Shown in pieces: positions 6,682 to 15,073 of a stretch of 64,000 nucleotides of DNA; the stretch's first letter is position 1; each line of letters opens with the position of its first letter. Source of the DNA: Saccharopolyspora flava. Lineage in GTDB: Bacteria; Actinomycetota; Actinomycetes; Mycobacteriales; Pseudonocardiaceae. A program made the position numbers and the translations under genes. The stretch lies in NCBI RefSeq assembly GCF_900116135.1, contig NZ_FOZX01000009.1, positions 233,931-297,930 on the forward strand. The letters are read 5' to 3'. Under the pieces are notes generated by a model. It saw nothing but the letters and a program-made list of their open reading frames with translations. It had not been told where the DNA came from and did not search any database.

Positions 6682-7902
6682 ATGACCGCCACCGCACAAC
6701 GCCGCTTCACCGACCGACCCGAGACCACCCGGGGCTGGATCCAGCGAGCCCGAGAGGTCGCCGGCATCCTCGCCGAGACCGCGCTCGCCCGCGACCGCGC
6801 CAACGAGACCCCGCACGAGGAAGTCCGGCTGCTGAAGGAATCCGGCCTGGTCACGCTGCTCGGACCGCGCGAGCACGGCGGAGCGGGCGAGACCTGGCAG
6901 ACCGCCTACCGCGTCATCCGCGAGGTCGCCCGGGGCGACGGGTCGATCGGCCAGCTGCTCGGCTACCACTACCTGTGGGCCTGGGCGGCGCGGCTGGTCG
7001 GCACGCCCGAGCAGATCGCCGAGGTCGAGCAGCTCTACACCGGCAACGAGTTCTTCTTCGGCGGCGCCGTCAACCCGCGCGACAACGACCTGGTCATCAC
7101 CGACGAAGGCGACACGCTGGTCTACCGGGGTCGCAAGTCGTTCTCCACCGGCAGCAAGGTGTCCGACCTGACGGTGCTGGAAGGGGTGCTGGAGGGGACC
7201 GACACGCACGTCTTCGCCATCGTTCCCTCCCAGCAGGAGGCGATCGTCTACGGCGACGACTGGGACAACCTCGGCCAGCGCCTCACCGAGTCCGGCAGCG
7301 TGGAGATCAACGGCGTGCGGGTGCCCTGGGCCGCGGCGGCCGGGTTCGTGAACAAGGAGTTCCAGCCGCTGACCTACAACACGCTCAACGTGCCCACCAT
7401 CCAGCTGGTGTTCACCAACTTCTACCTCGGCATCGCCCAGGCCGCGCTGGAAGCCGGGCTGTCCTACACCTCCCGGCACACCCGGGCCTGGCCCTACGGC
7501 GGCGACAACAAGGACTCCGCGGGCGAGGAGTTCTACATCCTCGACGGCTACGGGGACCTGCAGGCCAAGCTGTGGGCGGCCGAGGCGCTGGTGGACAAGG
7601 CGGGGGAGGAGATCTCGGCCGTGCTGCACGCCGACCGGGAGGCGCTGACCGAGCGGCAGCGCGGCGACGTCGCCGTGCGCATCGCCGCCGCCAAGCAGCG
7701 CGTCATCGACGTGGGACTGGAGATCGCCACCCGCGTCTTCGAGCTCACCGGTGCCCGCGCGTCGTCGAACTCGGTGGGACTGGACATCTACTGGCGCAAC
7801 CTGCGCACCCACAGCCTGCACGACCCGGTCGCCTACAAGCGGACCGAAGTCGGCCGGTACGCGCTGCTCGGCGAGGTCCCCGAACCCACCTGGTACACGT
7901 GA
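6682..7902 (+). CDS. DszC-like acyl-CoA-dehydrogenase-fold monooxygenase
   Basis: 406 residues of the same superfamily as the sfnB-like gene but clearly divergent. It has GPREHGGAGETWQTAYRV near the N-terminus, GRKSFSTGSKVSD in the beta domain and YWRNLRTHSLHDPVAYK at the C-terminus. The HSLHDP motif marks flavin-dependent S- or N-oxygenases such as dibenzothiophene monooxygenase. AGGAGG lies 8 nt before ATG 6682, 27 nt after sfnG, so the two are probably co-transcribed. The likely role is oxidation of an organosulfur compound feeding the SfnG step. A strong hairpin follows. Confidence 0.82.
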   Translation: MTATAQRRFTDRPETTRGWIQRAREVAGILAETALARDRANETPHEEVRLLKESGLVTLLGPREHGGAGETWQTAYRVIREVARGDGSIGQLLGYHYLWAWAARLVGTPEQIAEVEQLYTGNEFFFGGAVNPRDNDLVITDEGDTLVYRGRKSFSTGSKVSDLTVLEGVLEGTDTHVFAIVPSQQEAIVYGDDWDNLGQRLTESGSVEINGVRVPWAAAAGFVNKEFQPLTYNTLNVPTIQLVFTNFYLGIAQAALEAGLSYTSRHTRAWPYGGDNKDSAGEEFYILDGYGDLQAKLWAAEALVDKAGEEISAVLHADREALTERQRGDVAVRIAAAKQRVIDVGLEIATRVFELTGARASSNSVGLDIYWRNLRTHSLHDPVAYKRTEVGRYALLGEVPEPTWYT

Positions 7903-7915
7903 CCGGACCGCTGGC

Positions 7916-7947
7916 GGGGTGGAGGTTCACCCGAGAACCTCCACCCC
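7916..7947 (+). terminator. Hairpin terminator after the sulfur operon
   Basis: A perfect 13-bp stem GGGGTGGAGGTTC / GAACCTCCACCCC with a 6-nt loop, starting 14 nt after the stop of the DszC-like gene. There is no T-run, as is common in high-GC actinobacteria. Confidence 0.65.
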
Positions 7948-7975
7948 TCGTGCGCTGCTCCCGTTCGGTGGGGAA

Positions 7976-8063
7976 GTCACCAGGGGACAGTTTTTCCTCG
8001 AATCACCCATGATCAATGTCCGTTTTGCCCAGACAGTTCTCACTAAAACTGTCCCCTGGTGAC
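7976..8063. repeat. Dispersed palindromic repeat, copy A
   Basis: An 88-bp element bounded by a perfect 19-bp inverted repeat GTCACCAGGGGACAGTTTT / AAAACTGTCCCCTGGTGAC. Its interior is AT-richer than its surroundings and shares CAGTTTTTCCTCGAA and CATGATCAA with copy C. Related elements are at 17790-17861 and 47161-47218. It is non-coding and could be a MITE-like or REP-like element; it lies just after a terminator. Confidence 0.6.
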
Positions 8064-8186
8064 CACCCACCCCACCCGGCAGTCCGCTCACCCGACGAGA
8101 TCTCGGGCGTCGGGTCGGTTGTGGAGCGGGGCGCTTCGAGGGGGAGGAAGCTGGGGATGTGGACCGCTTGTTGAGAGGGAGGGCAC

Positions 8187-9206
8187 GTGCCTGTCGAAGG
8201 TGAAGCGTTGCGTCATCTGGGGTTCCTCACCATCGGGTTGTTCGACGAGGGGGATCCCGGGGCCGGTCACGAGAGCACGTTGCGGATCATCGAGCTGGGG
8301 GAGCGGCTCGGGTTCGACAGCGCCTGGGTGCGGCACCGGCACCTCCAGTTCGGGATCTCCTCGCCGGTCGCGGTGCTGGCCGCGGCGTCGCAGCGCACCA
8401 CGCGCATCCAGCTGGGCACCGCCGTCACGCCGCTGGGCTGGGAGAACCCGCTGCGGCTGGCCGAGGACCTGGCCACCGTCGACGTGCTCTCCGGCGGCCG
8501 GCTCAACCCCGGTCTCAGCGTGGGGCGGCCCCGCGACTACGACGAGGTCAAGGGAGCGCTGTACCCGGACAGCGCCGAGCAGGAGGACTTCGGCTACGAG
8601 CGGGTGGCGCGGCTGCTCGCGCACGTGCGCGGCGAGCCGGTGACCGGGTGGAGCGGGACGGAGGGCTTCGAGGAGTACTCCGACCGGGTGCAGCCGCACT
8701 CGCCTGGCCTCGGCTCGCGGCTCTGGTACGGCGGCGGCAGCCTCGGCTCGGCGCGCTGGGCGGGTGAGCACCGCATGAACCTGCTGATCAGCAGCGTCGT
8801 CAAGGCCGAGGAGTCCGAGGACTTCGCCGAGATCCAGCGCGACCTCGTCCGCACCTTCCGGGCCCACCATCCCGACGGCGAGCGGGCGCGGGTGTCGCAG
8901 GGCCTCGTGGTGATCCCGACCGACTCTGCCACCCCGGAGCAGCGGGCGAAGTACGCCGACTACGTCGAGCGCCGCACCCCGCGCACCACCACCCCGCAGG
9001 GACCCGCACGGCTGTTCTTCGCCCGCGATCTGCTCGGCACCTCCGAGGAGATCGCCGAACAGCTCCACGCCCACGCCGGATTCCGCGAGGTCGACGAGGT
9101 GGCCTTCGCCCTGCCGTTCACCTTCGACCACGAGGACTACGTCCAGATCCTCACCGACATCGCAACCCACCTCGGCCCTCGCCTCGGGTGGCAGCCGCAG
9201 CCCTGA
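8187..9206 (+). CDS. Luciferase-like (LLM class) flavin-dependent oxidoreductase
   Basis: 339 residues with the bacterial luciferase-like barrel: GERLGFDSAWVRHRHLQF, TTRIQLGTAVTPLGWENPLRLAEDLATVD and LSGGRLNPGLSVGRP are the usual flavin-pocket elements. GTG 8187 follows a GAGAGGGAGGG ribosome site. It resembles the LLM oxidoreductases of alkanal or nitrilotriacetate monooxygenase type; the substrate is unknown. It lies beyond the repeat and terminator, so it is probably its own transcript, but proximity suggests a role with the organosulfur genes. Confidence 0.8.
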   Translation: MPVEGEALRHLGFLTIGLFDEGDPGAGHESTLRIIELGERLGFDSAWVRHRHLQFGISSPVAVLAAASQRTTRIQLGTAVTPLGWENPLRLAEDLATVDVLSGGRLNPGLSVGRPRDYDEVKGALYPDSAEQEDFGYERVARLLAHVRGEPVTGWSGTEGFEEYSDRVQPHSPGLGSRLWYGGGSLGSARWAGEHRMNLLISSVVKAEESEDFAEIQRDLVRTFRAHHPDGERARVSQGLVVIPTDSATPEQRAKYADYVERRTPRTTTPQGPARLFFARDLLGTSEEIAEQLHAHAGFREVDEVAFALPFTFDHEDYVQILTDIATHLGPRLGWQPQP

Positions 9207-9304
9207 CCCCGCGTTGTGGGGCGGGTCATACGGATCGCGGGAACCGGAGGTGGGGCTCGGGCCGACCACCTGGACGTGGGTCGATCGCGAAGGGAGAGAC
9301 CGGC

Positions 9305-10432
9305 ATGGGCGAGGTCGGCGTGATCGGAGCGGGTGGCGAAGGTCTGGCCGTGGCCGCGTGCCTGTCCGAGCGGGGGCGCCGGGTGCGGTTGTGCACCCGA
9401 GAACCCGCACGGGTGCGCGGGATTCGGGACTCCGGGACGATCCGCACCTCCGGTGAGCTGCGGGGGTCGTTCCCGGTCGAGCAGGTCACCGACGATCCGG
9501 GGGAGCTGGCGGCGCGGTGCCGGGTGGTGGTCGTCGCCGCGATCACCACCGCCTACCCGGCGATCGCGGAGTCGCTGGGGCCGCACCTGACCGCCGACCA
9601 CGTGGTCGTGCTGTTCTCCGGGAAGTTGTGCGGCTCGAGGGAATTCGCCGCCGCGCTGAGCAGGTCCGGGGCTGCGGGGATCGACGTGGTGGAGACCGAC
9701 GCGCTGTTCGCCGCGCGGCCCGACGGCGACGACGGGGTGCGGGTGCTCGGCACCAAGCGCTGGAACCTGATCTCCGGGGCCACCCCCGGCGCGGTCGACC
9801 GGTGCGCGCCGATGATCCGGGAGTGGTTCCCGCAGCTCGAGATCGCCGACAACCTGGTCCACAGAGGACTCACCGACTTCGGGGCCGTCGCGCACGCCCC
9901 GATCGCGCTGGCCAACCTGGGCACCATCGACCGGGGCGAGGAGCTGCTGTTCTACCTCGACGGGCTCTCGGACCGGACGGTCGCGCTGCTGACCGAGGTG
10001 GAGCGGGAGTTCCGCGCCGTCGCCGAGGCCTACGGCGCCGCGCTGACCCCGATGCCGGAGGTCCTGGACCGCTACTACGGCTGCACGACCACGGGCCTGC
10101 TGGAGGCGATGCGCAGCGCCGAGCCCTACCGGACCATCCTCGCGCCCGCCTCGCTGGACCACCGGTTCCTGCACGAGGACATCGCCTCGACGCTGGTACC
10201 GCTGGAAGCGCTGGCCGAGCGCGCGGAGGTGGCCACGCCGATGGTCGGCTCCATCATCACCGTCATGTCCACGCTGTCCGGGAAGTCCTTCCGCCGCAGC
10301 GGAAGGACCCTCGAACGGCTCGGGTGGGCGGACCTCACCGCCGACGAGATCCGCCGCGAGCTCACATCCGCGAGAAGCGACGCCGCTCGAACCTCGCCGC
10401 CAGCGCCGGGTAGAGCCGCGGCACCAGTCTGA
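9305..10432 (+). CDS. NAD(P)-dependent octopine/nopaline-type dehydrogenase family protein
   Basis: 375 residues: an N-terminal Rossmann domain starting VGVIGAGGEGLAVAACLSERG and a C-terminal helical domain with DFGAVAHAPIALANLG, the conserved region of opine dehydrogenases. The family joins an amino acid and a keto acid reductively, but many bacterial members are uncharacterised. GAAGGGAGAGA precedes ATG 9305. The last 71 nt overlap the end of the convergent SDR gene on the other strand, so both C-termini share DNA. Substrates are unknown. Confidence 0.75.
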   Translation: MGEVGVIGAGGEGLAVAACLSERGRRVRLCTREPARVRGIRDSGTIRTSGELRGSFPVEQVTDDPGELAARCRVVVVAAITTAYPAIAESLGPHLTADHVVVLFSGKLCGSREFAAALSRSGAAGIDVVETDALFAARPDGDDGVRVLGTKRWNLISGATPGAVDRCAPMIREWFPQLEIADNLVHRGLTDFGAVAHAPIALANLGTIDRGEELLFYLDGLSDRTVALLTEVEREFRAVAEAYGAALTPMPEVLDRYYGCTTTGLLEAMRSAEPYRTILAPASLDHRFLHEDIASTLVPLEALAERAEVATPMVGSIITVMSTLSGKSFRRSGRTLERLGWADLTADEIRRELTSARSDAARTSPPAPGRAAAPV

Positions 10433-11207
10433 CCAGCAGGTCCACGAACTTCGCGTCGTTGCCGACCAGCACCCGCTCCTTGCCCGCCTCGACGCCGTCG
10501 AGGATGATCCGGGCGGCCTGCTGCGGCGGCATCTTCAGCAGCTTCTCGTTGTAGGTGCGCACCCGGGCCTCCTCCTCGGGCGTGACCTCGCCGCGCCGCC
10601 GCGCGTCCGCCAGCCCCGACGAGGCGATGTTGGTGCGCACCCCGCCGGGATGCACCACCGTCACCCGCACCGGGTGCCCGGCCAGGAGCATCTCGGCGCG
10701 CAGGCTCTCGGTGAACCCGCGCACCCCGAACTTGCTGGCGCAGTAGGCGGTCATGCGCGACTGGCCCATGATGCCGTTGAGGCTGGAGACGTTGACCAGG
10801 TGCCCGTCACCGGAGGCGATCAGGTGCGGCAGGAACGCCTTGCTGCCGTGGATCACCCCGAACAGGTTGACGCCCAGCACCTTGTCGTAGGTCTCCCAGT
10901 CGTTGTCGGCGAGCGCCCCGCCCGCCGCGATGCCGGCGTTGTTGTACACCTGGTGCACCGCGCCGAAGTGCGCCGCCACCGACGCCGCGTAGGCCTCCAC
11001 CGCCTCCCGGTCGCTGACGTCCAGCCGGGCCGAGTGCGCCTCGACGCCCATCGCCGCCAGCCGCTGCACCGTGTCGGCCAGACCGGCCTCGTCGACGTCC
11101 GACACCGCCACCCGCGCACCCCGGCGGGCCAGCTCGAACGCCACCTCGCGCCCGATGCCCGAACCCGCGCCGGTGACCACCGCGACCTTGCCGCGCACCT
11201 TGCTCAT
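10362..11207 (-). CDS. SDR-family dehydrogenase, third gene of a mymA-like operon
   Basis: 281 residues with TGAGSGIGREVAFELARRG, NNAGI and catalytic YCASK; the C-terminal extension (VRLVPRLYPALAARFERRRF) suits membrane or lipid substrates. Its ATG shares one base with the stop of the upstream hydrolase (TGATG), showing translational coupling. The order monooxygenase, hydrolase, SDR matches the Mycobacterium mymA locus (monooxygenase, LipR, SDR), which acts on fatty-acid-like ketones. The role is inferred from that context. Confidence 0.83.
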   Translation of the reverse strand: MSKVRGKVAVVTGAGSGIGREVAFELARRGARVAVSDVDEAGLADTVQRLAAMGVEAHSARLDVSDREAVEAYAASVAAHFGAVHQVYNNAGIAAGGALADNDWETYDKVLGVNLFGVIHGSKAFLPHLIASGDGHLVNVSSLNGIMGQSRMTAYCASKFGVRGFTESLRAEMLLAGHPVRVTVVHPGGVRTNIASSGLADARRRGEVTPEEEARVRTYNEKLLKMPPQQAARIILDGVEAGKERVLVGNDAKFVDLLVRLVPRLYPALAARFERRRFSRM

Positions 11208-12106
11208 CAGGCCGTCTCCTTCGTCGCAGTGCCGATGTGATCGGTGGTCATCGCCACCAGCCGGTCGATCAGACCGGGCGCGATGTGGTGCCCCATGCCG
11301 TCGATCTCGACGTAGCGGGCACCCGGGATCGCCGCCGCCGTCGCGCGACCGCCGCTGACGTGCACCATCCGGTCGGTGTCGCCGTGGATCACCAGCGTGG
11401 GCGCGGTGATCCGGCGCAGTTCGGCGGTGCGGTCACCGCTGGCGTGGATCGCCCCGATCTGCCGCGGGCGTCCCTCCTTCGCCCGGGCACCGCCGCGCTC
11501 CCACAACCCGGCGGCCCACGCGCGCTCCAGGTCGTCGTCCGGCGGGAACGACGCCGAGCCGATGTGCCGCAGCATCCACAGGTGCCGCTCCACCGACTCC
11601 TCGACGGTGTGCGTCGGGCCCTTGGCCATCCGCACCAGCGTCGACCGGGCGGGCTGGCCCACCTTGCGCGCGCCCGTGGTGGAGAAGATCGAGGTCAGCG
11701 AGCCGACCCGGGCGGGGTGCCGCGCGGCGATCGTCTGCGCGATCATGCCGCCCATCGACATCCCCACCAGCTCGACCCGCTCCAGCCCCAGGTGGTCGAG
11801 CAGGCCGACGGTGTCGGCGGTCATGTCGCCCAGGTCGTAGGCGTCCGGACGCGGCCGCGCCAGCAGCTGCCGCAGCCGTCCCGGCGGGGGAGCGTCGATG
11901 CGCGACGAGCGGCCCGCGTCGCGGTTGTCCAGGCGCACCACCCGGAAACCGCGTTCGGTGAACCCGTCGACGAACCGCTGCGGCCACGACGTCAGATCCA
12001 GCCCCAGGCCTGCGATGAGCACCAGCGGCGTGCCGTCCTCCGGGCCGTCCACCCGGTAGCAGATCCGGGGCCCGGCGGGCAGATCGACGAAGCGGTCCTC
12101 GCTCAC
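11207..12106 (-). CDS. Alpha/beta-fold hydrolase, second gene of a mymA-like operon
   Basis: 299 residues: an oxyanion segment (LVLIAGLGLDLTSWPQR), the nucleophile elbow GMSMGG, an Asp in HGDTDRMV and His in DGMGHH, a complete Ser-Asp-His triad. GTG 12106 overlaps the monooxygenase stop (GTGA). As a partner of a Baeyer-Villiger monooxygenase it would plausibly hydrolyse the ester or lactone formed. The physiological substrate is unknown. Confidence 0.82.
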   Translation of the reverse strand: MSEDRFVDLPAGPRICYRVDGPEDGTPLVLIAGLGLDLTSWPQRFVDGFTERGFRVVRLDNRDAGRSSRIDAPPPGRLRQLLARPRPDAYDLGDMTADTVGLLDHLGLERVELVGMSMGGMIAQTIAARHPARVGSLTSIFSTTGARKVGQPARSTLVRMAKGPTHTVEESVERHLWMLRHIGSASFPPDDDLERAWAAGLWERGGARAKEGRPRQIGAIHASGDRTAELRRITAPTLVIHGDTDRMVHVSGGRATAAAIPGARYVEIDGMGHHIAPGLIDRLVAMTTDHIGTATKETA

Positions 12107-13596
12107 CGCGCCACCGCCTCGGTCTTGGCGCGGGCGAAGCGCAGCTCGGGATCGGTGACGCTGTCGGAACGCAGCAGCTTGACGTCGGTGTGGTAGCTCA
12201 GCGAGGTCAGCCACGGCATCCGGTCGCCCTGCTTGGGCAGCTGGTCCACCGCGCGCTGGATGTAGCCGGCGCCGAAGTCCAGGAACGGGCGCTTGGGCAT
12301 CGCCGGGTCGCTGGGCTCGGGACGGCAGATGTCCAGGCCGTAGTGGTCCATGTGGGTCAGCAGGCGGCAGAAGTGCTCGCACAGCAGACCGATCTTCAGT
12401 GTCCACGACGAGTTCGTGTAGCCGATCGCGAAGGCGAAGTTCGGCACGCCGGAGAGCATCATGCCCTTGTAGGCGATGGTGTCCGGCAGGCTCACCCGCT
12501 CCCCGTCGACGATGAGCGGGACCCCGCCGAACGGCTGCACGTTCAGGCCCGTCGCGGTGATGATGACGTCGGCCTCGATCTCCGCGCCGGAGGTCAGCTG
12601 CACGCCCCGCTCGGTGAAGGTCTCGATCCGATCGGTCACCACCGAGGCCTCACCTCGCCGGATCGTCCGGAACAGGTCGCCGTCGGGCACCGCGCACAAC
12701 CGCTGGTCCCACGGGTCGTAGGGCGGGTTGAAGTGCGTGTCCACCGGATAGCCCGCGGGCAGCGCCCTGGTGTTGACGAAGCGGATCAGCTTGCGCGCCG
12801 CCTTCGGGAAGCGCTGGCAGAAGCTCCAGACCAGCCGCTGCTGCAGGATGTTCTTGCGCCGCGCGATCGCGTAGCCGCGCTCCGCGCCGAACAGCCGGCC
12901 CGCGATGTTGGCCACCGCGTCCTTCTTCGGCACCGGCATGATGTAGGTCGGCGTGCGCTGCAGCATCGTCACGTGCGAGGCCGTCGCGGCCATCGCGGGC
13001 ACCAGCGTCACCGCCGTCGCGCCGCTGCCGATCACCAGCACCTTCTTGCCCGAGTAGTCCAGGTCCTCCGGCCAGTGCTGCGGGTGGATGATCGGACCGG
13101 TGAAGCGCTCCCGGCCCTCGAAGTGCGGGGTGAAGCCCTCGTCGTAGCGGTAGTAGCCGCCCGCGCTGAAGATCCAGTTCGCGCTGAGCCGGTGCCGCTG
13201 CCCGGTCTCGGGGTTCTCGACCTCGACCACCCACCGGGCCCGCTCCGTCGACCACTCGGCGCCGACCACCTTGTGGTGGAAGCGGATGTGGGAGGTCAGG
13301 TCGTTCTCGGTGATCGTCTCGCGCAGGTAGTTCAGGATGCGCGGGGCCGAGGCGATCGACTCCTCGTCGCGCCACGGCTTGAACTCGTAGCCGAAGGTGT
13401 GCAGGTCCGAGTCGGAGCGGATGCCGGGATAGCGGAACAGGTCCCAGGTGCCGCCCGAGGCGCCGCGCGCCTCCAGGATCGCGAACGTCTTCGCCGGGTG
13501 CGAGGTCTTGAGGTAGCGGCCCGCGCCGATACCGGAGATGCCCGCGCCGACGACGAGCACGTCGAGGTGTTCGACCGAGGTGTCGGTGGTGGTCAC
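12103..13596 (-). CDS. EthA/MymA-type Baeyer-Villiger flavin monooxygenase
   Basis: 497 residues. The FAD motif GAGISGIG is near the N-terminus, followed by GGTWDLFRYPGIRSDSD, the BVMO signature FTGPIIHPQHWP (F-x-G-x3-H-x3-W-P) and an NADPH motif (VIGSGATAVT). Sequence motifs follow mycobacterial EthA/MymA closely (for example YNPWDQRLC-like and YKGMMLSG). Type I BVMOs insert oxygen next to a ketone using FAD, NADPH and O2. It is the first gene of a three-gene, overlapping operon and is divergent from a PucR-type regulator. Confidence 0.9.
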   Translation of the reverse strand: MTTTDTSVEHLDVLVVGAGISGIGAGRYLKTSHPAKTFAILEARGASGGTWDLFRYPGIRSDSDLHTFGYEFKPWRDEESIASAPRILNYLRETITENDLTSHIRFHHKVVGAEWSTERARWVVEVENPETGQRHRLSANWIFSAGGYYRYDEGFTPHFEGRERFTGPIIHPQHWPEDLDYSGKKVLVIGSGATAVTLVPAMAATASHVTMLQRTPTYIMPVPKKDAVANIAGRLFGAERGYAIARRKNILQQRLVWSFCQRFPKAARKLIRFVNTRALPAGYPVDTHFNPPYDPWDQRLCAVPDGDLFRTIRRGEASVVTDRIETFTERGVQLTSGAEIEADVIITATGLNVQPFGGVPLIVDGERVSLPDTIAYKGMMLSGVPNFAFAIGYTNSSWTLKIGLLCEHFCRLLTHMDHYGLDICRPEPSDPAMPKRPFLDFGAGYIQRAVDQLPKQGDRMPWLTSLSYHTDVKLLRSDSVTDPELRFARAKTEAVAR

Positions 13597-13676
13597 TGCT
13601 GGTTGCTCCCCCGTGTGGACGGACTGCCGATGCCTCCTGAGCGTGCCTGCGGCCCGCTGGGTTGCGCCACAGCGAC

Positions 13677-14933
13677 ATGCACCAGGATCATGCCGGGATG
13701 GTGCACAACGCTGCGTCCGAGTGGCCGAGCCTGTCCCCGCGAGCGCGGGAGCTGTTCCGGCGCGGAGCCGAGATCGCGCTCAACCCGCACGCCGAGTGGG
13801 TCGAGGAGCTGCACGCCGCCGCGCTCGGCGGGGCCCGGGTGCGGCTGGTCGCCGAGGACCCGGCGCTGGCCGCGGCCACCCGCCGCGCCAACCTCGCCAA
13901 CCTGCTGCACTGGGCCGCCGCCAACGTCCAGAACCCCGGCCGCCGGGTCCCGGCCAACACCGGCTCCGAACTCCTCGAAGCCGCCCGCGACCTGGTGCGA
14001 CGGGGCCTGGACGAGACCGCGCTGGACTCCTACCGGACCGCGCAGAACGTCGCGTGGCGGCGCTGGATCGAGATCGTCTTCGAGCTCACCGACGATCCCG
14101 GCGACCTGCGGGAACTGCTCGACGTCTCCGCGGTGTCCATCGGGACCTTCATCGACGACACCGTCACCGCGGTCAGCGAGCGGATGCAGCACGAGCGCGA
14201 CGAGCTCACCCGCGGTGCGCACGCCGAGCGTCGCGCCGCCGTGACGCTGCTGCTGGAGGGGGCGCCGATCGGGCGGGCCCGCGCCGAGAACCAACTCGGC
14301 TACCGGCTCGCCGGCCCGCACACCGCCGCCATCGTCTGGAGCGCGGCGAGCGGTTCGGAGCACCTCGAGGCCGCCGCCGAGGCGGTGATGCGCGCCGCGG
14401 GCGCCGACCACCGGCTCAATGTCATCGCCAGCGCCGCCGCCATGTGGGTGTGGCTGCCGGTGGCGACCCCGCCGTCCGCCGCCGAGCTCACTGCGCGGCT
14501 GGTCGACCACCCCGACGTCCACGTCGCCGTCGGCAGGCCCGGCAACGGCGTCGAGGGATTCCGCCGCAGCCACCTCGACGCCGCCACCACGCAGCGGATG
14601 CTCGCCCGGCTCACCTCACCGCAGCAGGTCGCCCGCTACCAGGACGTGCAGCTGGTGTCGCTGCTGACCAGCGAGCCGACCCAGACCGAGGAGTTCCTCG
14701 CCGACACCCTCGGCGACCTCCAGCACGCCGACGCCGACACCCGGGCGGCGGTGCTCACCTACGTCCGCGAGCTGGGCAGCACCACCCGCACCGCCGAACT
14801 CCTCTACACCCACCGCAACACGGTCCTGCGCCGCCTGGCCAGGGCCGACGACCTCCTCCCGCGCCCCCTCACCGAGAACGCCCTGGCGGTCGCGGCCGCC
14901 CTCGAAACCCTCCACTGGCGCGGCACAACCTGA
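13677..14933 (+). CDS. PucR/CdaR-type helix-turn-helix regulator
   Basis: About 418 residues. The C-terminal domain has the PucR-type helix-turn-helix (YVRELGSTTRTAELLYTHRNTVLRRLAR), preceded by a GGDEF-like middle domain and an N-terminal helical domain. No good ribosome site was found; ATG 13677 is chosen, and ATG 13698 is also possible. Divergence from the mymA-like operon suggests it is that operon's regulator, in the place held in mycobacteria by the unrelated AraC-type VirS. Confidence 0.8.
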   Translation: MHQDHAGMVHNAASEWPSLSPRARELFRRGAEIALNPHAEWVEELHAAALGGARVRLVAEDPALAAATRRANLANLLHWAAANVQNPGRRVPANTGSELLEAARDLVRRGLDETALDSYRTAQNVAWRRWIEIVFELTDDPGDLRELLDVSAVSIGTFIDDTVTAVSERMQHERDELTRGAHAERRAAVTLLLEGAPIGRARAENQLGYRLAGPHTAAIVWSAASGSEHLEAAAEAVMRAAGADHRLNVIASAAAMWVWLPVATPPSAAELTARLVDHPDVHVAVGRPGNGVEGFRRSHLDAATTQRMLARLTSPQQVARYQDVQLVSLLTSEPTQTEEFLADTLGDLQHADADTRAAVLTYVRELGSTTRTAELLYTHRNTVLRRLARADDLLPRPLTENALAVAAALETLHWRGTT

Positions 14934-14957
14934 CCCCTCCCGCCCCGGTCCGCCGTC

Positions 14958-15030
14958 ATCGGGTCAAAACCTCCGGTATTCGTCGGGTCAAAAACTGCGG
15001 TATTCGACCCGACGAAAACCGGGGTTTTCG
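14958..15030. repeat. Short tandem and inverted repeats between convergent genes
   Basis: Two 25-nt near-identical units (TCGGGTCAAAA...CGGTATTCG) at 14958-14982 and 14982-15006 are followed by inverted pieces CGACCCGACGAAAAC and GTTTTCG. The array can fold and sits between the stops of the PucR-type regulator and the galactosidase. It is probably a bidirectional termination region built from a small repeat. Confidence 0.5.
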
Positions 15031-15073
15031 ACCGGGGGACGCACGGGTGGGGGAGGGAGCCAGGGGGAGAGCG

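Noticed and set aside
5464..7821. 785-codon minus-strand frame opposite sfnG and the DszC-like gene
   Set aside because: No homology, low-complexity composition, fully explained by third-position GC in the real genes.
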